DNA from: Eledone cirrhosa
Lineage: Eukaryota; Mollusca; Cephalopoda; Octopoda; Eledonidae
Direction of reading: 5' to 3'
Assembly: GCA_964016885.1 (NCBI GenBank)
Contig: OZ024742.1
Location: forward strand, 5,868,604 to 5,932,603
Length of the DNA stretch: 64,000 bases
This document shows, in pieces, positions 43,328 through 56,200 of the stretch. A program made the position numbers and the translations under genes. Positions within the stretch are counted from its first letter, which is position 1, and each line of letters starts with the position of its first letter. The notes below the pieces were generated by a model, which was given only the letters and a program-made list of their open reading frames with translations, had not been told where the DNA came from and did not search any database.

Positions 43328-45453
43328 TTTAGATCTGGAGGTGGGAGTAGAGCCTGGCACAACTACCATAATATATATTTAAATCAGGAGGGGCAGAATA
43401 ACCTGGCACAACTAGCATACTATATATTTAAATTTGGAGGGGTAGAACAACCTGGCACAATCACCATACTATATATTTAGATCTGGAGAGGCAGAACAGC
43501 CTGGCAAAAGTACCATACTATATGTTTAGATCTGGAGGGCCAGAATAGCCTGGCACAACTACGCTACTATGTATTTAGATCTGGAGAGGCAGAACGACCT
43601 GGCACAACTACCATACTATATATTTAGAACTGGAGGGGCAGAATAACCTGGCACAACTACCATACTATATATTTAGATCTGTAGGGGCAGAAGTGCCTGG
43701 CACAACTACCATACTATATATTTTGATCTGGAGGGCTAGAACAGCTTGGCACAATTACCATACTATATATTTAGATCTGGAGGGGCAGAACAGTCTGGCA
43801 CCACTACCATACTAGATATTTAGATCTGGAGGGGCATAAGAGCCTTGGATAACTACCATACTATATATTTAAGTCTGGAGAGGAAGAATAACCTGGCACA
43901 ACTACCATACTATATATTTAGATCTGGAGGGGCAGAAGAGCCTGGCACAACTACCATACTATATATTTAGATCTGGAGGGCCAGAACAACCTGACACAAC
44001 TAGCATATATATATTTAGATCTGGAGGGGCAGTACAGCCTGGCACAACTACCAGAATATATATTTAGATCTGGAGGGGCAGAACAGCCTAACACAACTAC
44101 TATACTATATATTTAGATCTGGAGGGGCAGAATAGCCTGGCACAAGTACCATAATATATATTTAGATCTGGAGCGGCAGAACATCTTGGCACAACTACCA
44201 TACTATATATTTAGATCTCGAGAGGTAGAACAGCTTGGCATAACTACCATACTATATATTTAGATCTGGAGGGGCAGAACAGTCTGGCACAACTACTATA
44301 CTATATATTTAGATCTGGAGGTGCAGAATAACCTGGCACAAATAGCATACTATATATTTAGATCTGGAGAGGCAGAACAGCCTGGCACAAGTACCATACA
44401 ATATATTTAGATCTGGAGGGGCAGAACAGCTTGGCACAACTACCATACTATATATTTATATCTGTCGGTGGAAGAACAATCTGGCACAACTACCATACTA
44501 TATATTTAGATCTGGAGGGCCAGAACAGCCTGGCACAACTTTCCATACTATATATTTAGATCTGGAGGGGCAGAACAACCTGGCACAACTAACATACTAT
44601 ACATTTAGATCTGGTGAGGTAGAACAGCATGGCACAACTACCATACTATATATTTAAATCTGGAGGGGCAGAATAACCTGGCACAAATACCATACTATAT
44701 ATTTAGATCTGGTGGTGGGAGTACAGCCTGGCACAACTACCATACTATATATTTAAATCTGGAGGGGCAGAATAACCTAGCACAACTACCATACTATATA
44801 TTTAGATCTGGAGGTGGAAGAAAGACCTGGCACAACTACCATACTATATATTTAGATCTGGCGGGGCAGAACAACCTGGCACAACTACCATACTATACAT
44901 TTAGAGCTGGAGGGGTAGAACAGCTTGGCACAACAACCATACTATATATTTAGATCTGGAGGGCAGAACAGTCTGGCACAACTACTATACTATATATTTA
45001 GATCTGGAGAGGCAGAACAGCATGGCACAACTACCATACCATATATTTAAATCTGGAGGGGCAGAATAACCTGGCACAAATACCATACTATATATTTAGA
45101 TCTGGTGTGGCAGTACAGCCTGGCACAACTACCATACTATATATTTAAATCTGGAGGGGCAGAATAACTTGGCACAACTACCATACTATATATTTAGATC
45201 TGGAGGTGGAAGAAGAGCCTGGCACAACTACCATACATATATTTAGATCTGGAGGTGGGAGTAGAGCCTGGCACAACTACCATAATATATATTTAAATCA
45301 GGAGGGGTAGAATAACCTGGCACAACTAGCATACTATATATTTAAATCTGGAGTGGTAGAACAACCTGGCACAATCACCATACTATATATTTAGATCTGG
45401 AGCGGCAGAACAGCATAACACAACTACCATACTATATATTTATATCTGGAGAG

Positions 45454-46628
45454 ACAGAACAGCCTGGCACAAGTACCATACTATATATTTAGATCTGGAG
45501 AGGCAGAACAGCTTGGCACAACTACCATACTATATATTTATATCTGTCAGTGGAAGAACAATCTGGCATAACTACCATACTATATATTTAGATCTGAAGG
45601 GGTAGAACAGCTTGGAACAATTACCATATTATATATTTAGATCTGGAGTGGCAGAACAGTCTTGCACCACTACCATACTATATATTTAGATCTGGAGGGG
45701 CAGAAGAGCCTGGCACAACTACCATACTATATATTTAAATCTGGAGGGGTAGAACAGCTTGGCACAACTACCATACAATATATTTATATCTGGAGGTGGA
45801 AGAAGAGCCTGGCACAACTACCATACTTTATATTTAGATCTGGAGGTGGGAGTACAGCCTGGCACAACTACCATACTATATATTTAGACCTGGTGGTGGA
45901 AGAAGTGCCTGGCAAAACTACCATACATATATTTAGATCTGGAGGTGGGAGTAGAGCCTGGCACAACTACCATAATATATATTTAAATCAGGAGGGGCAG
46001 AATAACCTGGCACAACTAGCATACTATATATTTAAATTTGGAGGGGTAGAACAACCTGGCACAATCACCATACTATATATTTAGATCTGGAGAGGCAGAA
46101 CAGCCTGGCACAAGTACCATACTATATATTTAGATCTGGAGAGGCAGAACAGCTTGGCACAACTACCATACTATATATTTATATCTGTCAGTGGAAGAAC
46201 AATCTGGCATAACTACCATACTATATATTTAGATCTAAAGGGGTAGAACAGCTTGGAACAATTACCATATTATATATTTAGATCTGGAGTGGCAGAACAG
46301 TCTTGCACCACTACCATACTATATATTTAGATCTGGAGGGGCAGAAGAGCCTGGCACAACTACCATACTATATATTTAAATCTGGAGGGGTAGAACAGCT
46401 TGGCACAACTACCATACAATATATTTATATCTGGAGGTGGAAGAAGAGCCTGGCACAACTACCATACTTTATATTTAGATCTGGAGGTGGGAGTACATCC
46501 TGGCACAACTACCATACTATATATTTAGACCTGGTGGTGGAAGAAGTGCCTGGCAAAACTACCATACATATATTTAGATCTGGAGGTGGGAGTAGAGCCT
46601 GGCACAACTACCATAATATATATTTAAA
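45454..46628. repeat. Tandem duplication, 641-bp offset
   Basis: About 535 bp starting near 45,454 recurs 641 bp (about 13 monomers) downstream. Matching anchors are CTGTCAGTGG (45,543/46,184) and the AACAGTCTTGCACC monomer. The second copy carries CTAAAGGGG for CTGAAGGGG and TACATCC for TACAGCC, and ends where TTTAAATCAGG is replaced by TTTAAATTTGG. The same pair is present again at 55.5-56.7 kb, within the larger duplication. Confidence 0.84.
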
Positions 46629-49379
46629 TTTGGAGGGGTAGAACAACCTGGCACAATCACCATACAATATATTTAGATCTGGAGCGGCAGAACAGCATAA
46701 CACAACTACCATACTTTATATTTAGATCTGGAGAGGCAGAACAGCCTGGCACAAGTACCATGCTATATATTTAGATCTGGAGAGGCAGAACAGCTTGGTA
46801 CAACTACCATACTATATATTTATATCTGTCGGTGGAAGAACAATCTGGCATAACTACCATACTATATGTTTAGATCTGGAGGGACAGAATAGCCTGGCAC
46901 AACTACCCTACTAGTTATTTAGATCTGGAGAGGCAGAACGACCTGGCACAACTACCATACTATATATTTAGATCTGGAGGGGCAGAATAACCTGGCACAA
47001 CTACCATACTATATATTTAGATCTGTAGGGGCAGAAGTGCCTGGCACAACTACCATACTATATATTTTGATCTGGAGGGCTAGAACAGCTTGGCACAATT
47101 ACCATACTATATATTTAGATCTGGAGGGGCAGAACAATCTGGCACCACTACCATACTAGATATTTAGATCTGGTGGGGCAGAAGAGACTTGGATAACTAC
47201 CATACTATATATTTAAGTCTGGAGGGGAAGAATAACCTGGCACAACTACCATACTATATATTTAGATCTGGAGGGCCAGAACAACCTGACACAACTAGCA
47301 TATATATATTTAGATCTGAAGGGGCAGTACAGCCTGGCACAACTACCAGAATATATATTTAGATCTGGAGGGGCAGAACAGCCTAACACAACTACCATAC
47401 TATATATTTAGATCTGGAGCGGCAGAATAGCCTGGCACAAGTACCATACTATATATTTAGATCTGGAGCGGCAGAACATCTTGGCACAACTACGATACTA
47501 TGTATTTAGATCTCGAGAGGTAGAACAGCTTGGCATAACTACCATACTATATATTTAGATCTGGAGGGGCAGAACAGTCTGGCACAACTACTATACTATA
47601 TATTTAGATCTGGAGGTGCAGAACAGCACGGTACAACTACCATACTATATATTTAAATCTGGAGGGCCAGAATAACCTGGCACAAATAGCATACTATATA
47701 TTTAGATCTGGAGGTGGAAGAAGAGCCTGGTACGACTACCATACTATATATTTAGATCTGAAGGGGTAGAACAGCTTGGAACAATTACCATATTATATAT
47801 TTAGATCTGGAGTGGCAGAACAGTCTTGCACCACTACCATACTATATATTTAGATCTGGAGGGGCAGAAGAGCCTGGCACAACTACCATACTATATATTT
47901 AAATCTGGAGGGGTAGAACAGCTTGGCACAACTACCATACAATATATTTATATCTGGAGGTGGAAGAAGAGCCTGGCACAACTACCATACTTTATATTTA
48001 GATCTGGAGGTGGGAGTACAGCCTGGCACAACTACCATACTATATATTTAGACCTGGTGGTGGAAGAAGTGCCTGGCAAAACTACCATACATATATTTAG
48101 ATCTGGAGGTGGGAGTAGAGCCTGGCACAACTACCATAATATATATTTAAATCAGGAGGGGCAGAATAACCTGGCACAACTAGCATACTATATATTTAAA
48201 TTTGGAGGGGTAGAACAACCTGGCACAATCACCATACTATATATTTAGATCTGGAGAGGCAGAACAGCCTGGCACAAGTACCATACTATATATTTAGATC
48301 TGGAGAGGCAGAACAGCTTGGCACAACTACCATACTATATATTTATATCTGTCAGTGGAAGAACAATCTGGCATAACTACCATACTATATATTTAGATCT
48401 AAAGGGGTAGAACAGCTTGGAACAATTACCATATTATATATTTAGATCTGGAGTGGCAGAACAGTCTTGCACCACTACCATACTATATATTTAGATCTGG
48501 AGGGGCAGAAGAGCCTGGCACAACTACCATACTATATATTTAAATCTGGAGGGGTAGAACAGCTTGGCACAACTACCATACAATATATTTATATCTGGAG
48601 GTGGAAGAAGAGCCTGGCACAACTACCATACTTTATATTTAGATCTGGAGGTGGGAGTACATCCTGGCACAACTACCATACTATATATTTAGACCTGGTG
48701 GTGGAAGAAGTGCCTGGCAAAACTACCATACATATATTTAGATCTGGAGGTGGGAGTAGAGCCTGGCACAACTACCATAATATATATTTAAATTTGGAGG
48801 GGTAGAACAACCTGGCACAATCACCATACAATATATTTAGATCTGGAGCGGCAGAACAGCATAACACAACTACCATACTTTATATTTAGATCTGGAGAGG
48901 CAGAACAGCCTGGCACAAGTACCATGCTATATATTTAGATCTGGAGAGGCAGAACAGCTTGGTACAACTACCATACTATATATTTATATCTGTCGGTGGA
49001 AGAACAATCTGGCATAACTACCATACTATATGTTTAGATCTGGAGGGACAGAATAGCCTGGCACAACTACCCTACTAGTTATTTAGATCTGGAGAGGCAG
49101 AACGACCTGGCACAACTACCATACTATATATTTAGATCTGGAGGGGCAGAATAACCTGGCACAACTACCATACTATATATTTAGATCTGTAGGGGCAGAA
49201 GTGCCTGGCACAACTACCATACTATATATTTTGATCTGGAGGGCTAGAACAGCTTGGCACAATTACCATACTATATATTTAGATCTGGAGGGGCAGAACA
49301 ATCTGGCACCACTACCATACTAGATATTTAGATCTGGTGGGGCAGAAGAGCCTTGGATAACTACCATACTATATATTTA
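45580..49379. repeat. Nested duplication, 2,164-bp offset
   Basis: About 1.6 kb from about 45,580 to 47,214 recurs at about 47,744-49,379, so the 641-bp pair appears twice (45.66/46.30 and 47.83/48.47 kb). The right limit is CTTGGATAACTACC followed by TTTAAGTCTGG in the first copy and TTTATATCTGTCAG in the second. The segment between the copies carries the CTCGAG monomer at 47,512. Confidence 0.83.
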
Positions 49380-49380
49380 T

Positions 49381-50560
49381 ATCTGTCAGTGGAAGAACAA
49401 TCTGGCATAACTACCATACTATATATTTAGATCTGAAGGGGTAGAACAGCTTGGAACAATTACCATATTATATATTTAGATCTGGAGTGGCAGAACAGTC
49501 TTGCACCACTACCATACTATATATTTAGATCTGGAGGGGCAGAATAACCTGGCACAAATACCATACTATATATTTAGATCTGGTGTGGCAGTACAGCCTG
49601 GCACAACTACCATACTATATATTTAAATCTGGAGGGGCAGAATAACTTGGCACAACTACCATACTATATATTTAGATCTGGAGGTGGAAGAAGAGCCTGG
49701 CACAACTACCATACATATATTTAGATCTGGAGGTGGGAGTAGAGCCTGGCACAACTACCATAATATATATTTAAATCAGGAGGGGCAGAATAACCTGGCA
49801 CAACTAGCATACTATATATTTAAATTTGGAGGGGTAGAACAACCTGGCACAATCACCATACTATATATTTAGATCTGGAGAGGCAGAACAGCCTGGCACA
49901 AGTACCATACTATATATTTAGATCTGGAGAGGCAGAACAGCTTGGCACAACTACCATACTATATATTTATATCTGTCAGTGGAAGAACAATCTGGCATAA
50001 CTACCATACTATATATTTAGATCTGAAGGGGTAGAACAGCTTGGAACAATTACCATATTATATATTTAGATCTGGAGTGGCAGAACAGTCTTGCACCACT
50101 ACCATACTATATATTTAGATCTGGAGGGGCAGAATAACCTGGCACAAATACCATACTATATATTTAGATCTGGTGTGGCAGTACAGCCTGGCACAACTAC
50201 CATACTATATATTTAAATCTGGAGGGGCAGAATAACTTGGCACAACTACCATACTATATATTTAGATCTGGAGGTGGAAGAAGAGCCTGGCACAACTACC
50301 ATACATATATTTAGATCTGGAGGTGGGAGTAGAGCCTGGCACAACTACCATAATATATATTTAAATCAGGAGGGGTAGAATAACCTGGCACAACTAGCAT
50401 ACTATATATTTAAATCTGGAGTGGTAGAACAACCTGGCACAATCACCATACTATATATTTAGATCTGGAGCGGCAGAACAGCATAACACAACTACCATAC
50501 TATATATTTATATCTGGAGAGACAGAACAGCCTGGCACAAGTACCATACTATATATTTAG
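49381..50560. repeat. Tandem duplication, 590-bp offset
   Basis: CTGTCAGTGG at 49,383 and 49,973, and TGGTGTGGCAG at 49,581 and 50,171, give a constant 590-bp offset (about 12 monomers). After about 49,780 the two copies drift apart. The first continues with AAATTTGGAGGGG and the second with AAATCTGGAGTGG, the latter matching 45.3 kb at an offset of 5068 bp. This looks like a recombination mosaic. Confidence 0.8.
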
Positions 50561-53215
50561 ATCTGGAGAGGCAGAACAGCTTGGCACAACTACCATACTA
50601 TATATTTATATCTGTCAGTGGAAGAACAATCTGGCATAACTACCATACTATATATTTAGATCTGAAGGGGTAGAACAGCTTGGAACAATTACCATATTAT
50701 ATATTTAGATCTGGAGTGGCAGAACAGTCTTGCACCACTACCATACTATATATTTAGATCTGGAGGGGCAGAAGAGCCTGGCACAACTACCATACTATAT
50801 ATTTAAATCTGGAGGGGTAGAACAGCTTGGCACAACTACCATACAATATATTTATAGCTGGAGGTGGAAGAAGAGCCTGGCACAACTACCATACTTTATA
50901 TTTAGATCTGGAGGTGGGAGTACAGCCTGGCACAACTACCATACTATATATTTAGACCTGGTGGTGGAAGAAGTGCCTGGCAAAACTACCATACATATAT
51001 TTAGATCTGGAGGTGGGAGTAGAGCCTGGCACAACTACCATAATATATATTTAAATTTGGAGGGGTAGAACAACCTGGCACAATCACCATACAATATATT
51101 TAGATCTGGAGCGGCAGAACAGCATAACACAACTACCATACTTTATATTTAGATCTGGAGAGGCAGAACAGCCTGGCACAAGTACCATGCTATATATTTA
51201 GATCTGGAGAGGCAGAACAGCTTGGTACAACTACCATACTATATATTTATATCTGTCGGTGGAAGAACAATCTGGCATAACTACCATACTATATGTTTAG
51301 ATCTGGAGGGACAGAATAGCCTGGCACAACTACCCTACTAGTTATTTAGATCTGGAGAGGCAGAACGACCTGGCACAACTACCATACTATATATTTAGAT
51401 CTGGAGGGGCAGAATAACCTGGCACAACTACCATACTATATATTTAGATCTGTAGGGGCAGAAGTGCCTGGCACAACTACCATACTATATATTTTGATCT
51501 GGAGGGCTAGAACAGCTTGGCACAATTACCATACTATATATTTAGATCTGGAGGGGCAGAACAATCTGGCACCACTACCATACTAGATATTTAGATCTGG
51601 TGGGGCAGAAGAGACTTGGATAACTACCATACTATATATTTAAGTCTGGAGGGGAAGAATAACCTGGCACAACTACCATACTATATATTTAGATCTGGAG
51701 GGCCAGAACAACCTGACACAACTAGCATATATATATTTAGATCTGAAGGGGCAGTACAGCCTGGCACAACTACCAGAATATATATTTAGATCTGGAGGGG
51801 CAGAACAGCCTAACACAACTACCATACTATATATTTAGATCTGGAGCGGCAGAATAGCCTGGCACAAGTACCATACTATATATTTAGATCTGGAGCGGCA
51901 GAACATCTTGGCACAACTACGATACTATGTATTTAGATCTCGAGAGGTAGAACAGCTTGGCATAACTACCATACTATATATTTAGATCTGGAGGGGCAGA
52001 ACAGTCTGGCACAACTACTATACTATATATTTAGATCTGGAGGTGCAGAACAGCATGGTACAACTACCATACTATATATTTAAATCTGGAGGGCCAGAAT
52101 AACCTGGCACAAATAGCATACTATATATTTAGATCTGGAGGTGGAAGAAGAGCCTGGTACGACTACCATACTATATATTTAGATCTGGAGGGCCAGTAGA
52201 GCCTGGCACAACTACCCTACTATATATTTAGATCTGGAGGGGCAGAACAGCCTGGCACAACTATCCATACGATATATTTAGATCTGGAGGGGCAGAACAA
52301 CCTGGCACAACTACCATACTATACATTTAGATCTGGAGAGGTAGAACAGCTTGGCACAACTACCATACTATATATTTAGATCTGGAGGGGCTAAACAGTC
52401 TGGCACAACTACTATACTATATATCTAGATCTGGATGGGGAGAACAGCATGGCACAACTACCATACTATGTATTTAAATCTGGAGGGGCAGAATAACCTA
52501 GCACAACTACCATAATATATATTTAGATCTGGAGGTGGAAGAAGGACCTGGCAAAACAACCATACTATATATTTAGATCTGGAGCGGCAGAACATCTTGG
52601 CACAACTACGATACTATATATTTAGATCTCGAGAGGTAGAACAGCTTGGCATAACTACCATACTATATATTTAGATCTGGAGGGGCAGAACAGTCTGGCA
52701 CAACTACTATACTATATATTTAGATCTGGAGGTGCAGAACAGCATGGCACAACTACCATACTATATATTTAAATCTGGAGGGCCAGAATAACCTGGCACA
52801 AATAGCATACTATATATTTAGATCTGGAGGTGGAAGAAGAGCCTGGTACGACTACCATACTATATATTTAGATCTGGAGGGCCAGTAGAGCCTGGCACAA
52901 CTACCCTACTATATATTTAGATCTGGAGGGGCAGAACAGCCTGGCACAACTATCCATACGATATATTTAGATCTGGAGGGGCAGAACAACTTGGCACAAC
53001 TACCATACTATACATTTAGATCTGGAGAGGTAGAACAGCTTGGCACAACTACCATACTATATATTTAGATCTGGAGGGGCTGAACAGTCTGGCACAACTA
53101 CTATACTATATATCTAGATCTGGAGGGGGAGAACAGCATGGCACAACTACCATACTATATATTTATATCTGTCGGTGGAAGAACAATCTGGCACAACTAC
53201 CATACTATATATTTA
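50523..53215. repeat. 2.7-kb duplicated segment, copy 1
   Basis: This segment recurs at 58,343-61,035 with a constant offset of 7820 bp. Anchors are GGCCAGTAGA (52,191/60,011) and both CTCGAG monomers (51,939/59,759 and 52,628/60,448). Its first 1.66 kb also matches 46,096 to about 47,755 at an offset of 4427 bp. Copy differences include TTTATAGCTGG near 50,852, where the partner has TTTATATCTGG. Confidence 0.86.
53162..53211 (+). repeat. 50-bp monomer, TTTATATCTGTCGGTGG type
   Basis: This monomer starts TTTATATCTGTCGGTGGAAG followed by AACAATCTGG, so the BglII site is lost and a CpG is gained. It is common from about 11.6 kb onward, with CTGTCAGTGG and CTGACGGTGG relatives. The left 9.2 kb has the related CTGGCGGTGGAAG form (near 6310, 8142, 9127). 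The two forms divide the array into a left and a right portion. Confidence 0.86.
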
Positions 53216-56200
53216 TATATGGAGGTGGAAGAAGAGCCAGGCACAACTACCATACTTTATATTTAGATCTGGAGGTGGGAGTACAGCCTGGCACAACTAC
53301 CATACTATATATTTAGACCTGGTGTTGGAAGAAGTGCCTGGCAAAACTACCATACATATATTTAGATCTGGAGGTGGGAGTAGAGCCTGGCACAACTACC
53401 ATAATATATATTTAAATCAGGAGGGGCAGAATAACCTGGCACAACTAGCATACTATATATTTAAATTTGGAGGGGTAGAACAACCTGGCACAATCACCAT
53501 ACTATATATTTAGATCTGGAGAGGCAGAACAGCCTGGCAAAAGTACCATACTATATGTTTAGATCTGGAGGGCCAGAATAGCCTGGCACAACTACGCTAC
53601 TATGTATTTAGATCTGGAGAGGCAGAACGACCTGGCACAACTACCATACTATATATTTAGAACTGGAGGGGCAGAATAACCTGGCACAACTACCATACTA
53701 TATATTTAGATCTGTAGGGGCAGAAGTGCCTGGCACAACTACCATACTATATATTTTGATCTGGAGGGCTAGAACAGCTTGGCACAATTACCATACTATA
53801 TATTTAGATCTGGAGGGGCAGAACAGTCTGGCACCACTACCATACTAGATATTTAGATCTGGAGGGGCATAAGAGCCTTGGATAACTACCATACTATATA
53901 TTTAAGTCTGGAGAGGAAGAATAACCTGGCACAACTACCATACTATATATTTAGATCTGGAGGGGCAGAAGAGCCTGGCACAACTACCATACTATATATT
54001 TAGATCTGGAGGGCCAGAACAACCTGACACAACTAGCATATATATATTTAGATCTGGAGGGGCAGTACAGCCTGGCACAACTACCAGAATATATATTTAG
54101 ATCTGGAGGGGCAGAACAGCCTAACACAACTACTATACTATATATTTAGATCTGGAGGGGCAGAATAGCCTGGCACAAGTACCATAATATATATTTAGAT
54201 CTGGAGCGGCAGAACATCTTGGCACAACTACCATACTATATATTTAGATCTCGAGAGGTAGAACAGCTTGGCATAACTACCATACTATATATTTAGATCT
54301 GGAGGGGCAGAATAGTCTGGCACAACTACTATACTATATATTTAGATCTGGAGGTGCAGAATAACCTGGCACAAATAGCATACTATATATTTAGATCTGG
54401 AGGTGGAAGAAGAGCCTGGCACGACTACCATACTATATATTTAGATCTGGAGAGGCAGAACAGCCTGGCACAAGTACCATACAATATATTTAGATCTGGA
54501 GGGGCAGAACAGCTTGGCACAACTACCATACTATATATTTATATCTGTCGGTGGAAGAACAATCTGGCACAACTACCATACTATATATTTAGATCTGGAG
54601 GGCCAGAACAGCCTGGCACAACTTTCCATACTATATATTTAGATCTGGAGGGGCAGAACAATCTGGCACAACTAACATACTATACATTTAGATCTGGTGA
54701 GGTAGAACAGCATGGCACAACTACCATACTATATATTTAAATCTGGAGGGGCAGAATAACCTGGCACAAATACCATACTATATATTTAGATCTGGTGGTG
54801 GAAGTACAGCCTGACACAACTACCATACTATATATTTAAATCTGGAGGGGCAGAATAACCTAGCACAACTACCATACTATATATTTAGATCTGGAGGTGG
54901 AAGAAAGACCTGGCACAACTACCATACTATATATTTAGATCTGGCGGGGCAGAACAACCTGGCACAACTACCATACTATACATTTAGAGCTGGAGGGGTA
55001 GAACAGCTTGGCACAACAACCATACTATATATTTAGATCTGGAGGGCAGAACAGTCTGGCACAACTACTATACTATATATTTAGATCTGGAGAGGCAGAA
55101 CAGCATGGCACAACTACCATACCATATATTTAAATCTGGAGGGGCAGAATAACCTGGCACAAATACCATACTATATATTTAGATCTGGTGTGGCAGTACA
55201 GCCTGGCACAACTACCATACTATATATTTAAATCTGGAGGGGCAGAATAACTTGGCACAACTACCATACTATATATTTAGATCTGGAGGTGGAAGAAGAG
55301 CCTGGCACAACTACCATACATATATTTAGATCTGGAGGTGGGAGTAGAGCCTGGCACAACTACCATAATATATATTTAAATCAGGAGGGGTAGAATAACC
55401 TGGCACAACTAGCATACTATATATTTAAATCTGGAGTGGTAGAACAACCTGGCACAATCACCATACTATATATTTAGATCTGGAGCGGCAGAACAGCATA
55501 ACACAACTACCATACTATATATTTATATCTGGAGAGACAGAACAGCCTGGCACAAGTACCATACTATATATTTAGGTCTGGAGAGGCAGAACAGCTTGGC
55601 ACAACTACCATACTATATATTTATATCTGTCAGTGGAAGAACAATCTGGCATAACTACCATACTATATATTTAGATCTGAAGGGGTAGAACAGCTTGGAA
55701 CAATTACCATATTATATATTTAGATCTGGAGTGGCAGAACAGTCTTGCACCACTACCATACTATATATTTAGATCTGGAGGGGCAGAAGAGCCTGGCACA
55801 ACTACCATACTATATATTTAAATCTGGAGGGGTAGAACAGCTTGGCACAACTACCATACAATATATTTATATCTGGAGGTGGAAGAAGAGCCTGGCACAA
55901 CTACCATACTTTATATTTAGATCTGGACGTGGGAGTACAGCCTGGCACAACTACCATACTATATATTTAGACCTGGTGGTGGAAGAAGTGCCTGGCAAAA
56001 CTACCATACATATATTTAGATCTGGAGGTGGGAGTAGAGCCTGGCACAACTACCATAATATATATTTAAATCAGGAGGGGCAGAATAACCTGGCACAACT
56101 AGCATACTATATATTTAAATTTGGAGGGGTAGAACAACCTGGCACAATCACCATACTATATATTTAGATCTGGAGAGGCAGAACAGCCTGGCACAAGTAC

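Larger units (their letters stand above)
43156..49379. repeat. 6.2-kb duplicated segment, copy 1
   Basis: This segment recurs at 53,189-59,462. The offset is 10,033 bp at the left (TAGACCTGGTGTTGG at 43,281/53,314; CTCGAG at 44,217/54,250). It is 10,083 bp further on (CTGGTGAGGT at 44,611/54,694; CTCGAG at 47,512/57,595). The change comes from one 50-bp monomer present only in the downstream copy. The right limit is 49,380 (T) against 59,463 (A). Confidence 0.88.

Noticed and set aside
45662..46084. 140-codon open frame with copies at 47,826, 55,745 and 57,909
   Set aside because: It begins at an ATG on the complement-free strand only by variant chance (GCACCACTACC context) and translates the satellite monomer in rotating phases. 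It ends at the standard TTTAG stop. No domain, signal sequence or independent codon pattern is present, and the copies are explained by DNA duplication.
54354..54740. 128-codon open frame
   Set aside because: Same cause: frame-shifting satellite monomers. No ribosome-binding or splice context and no protein family recognised.
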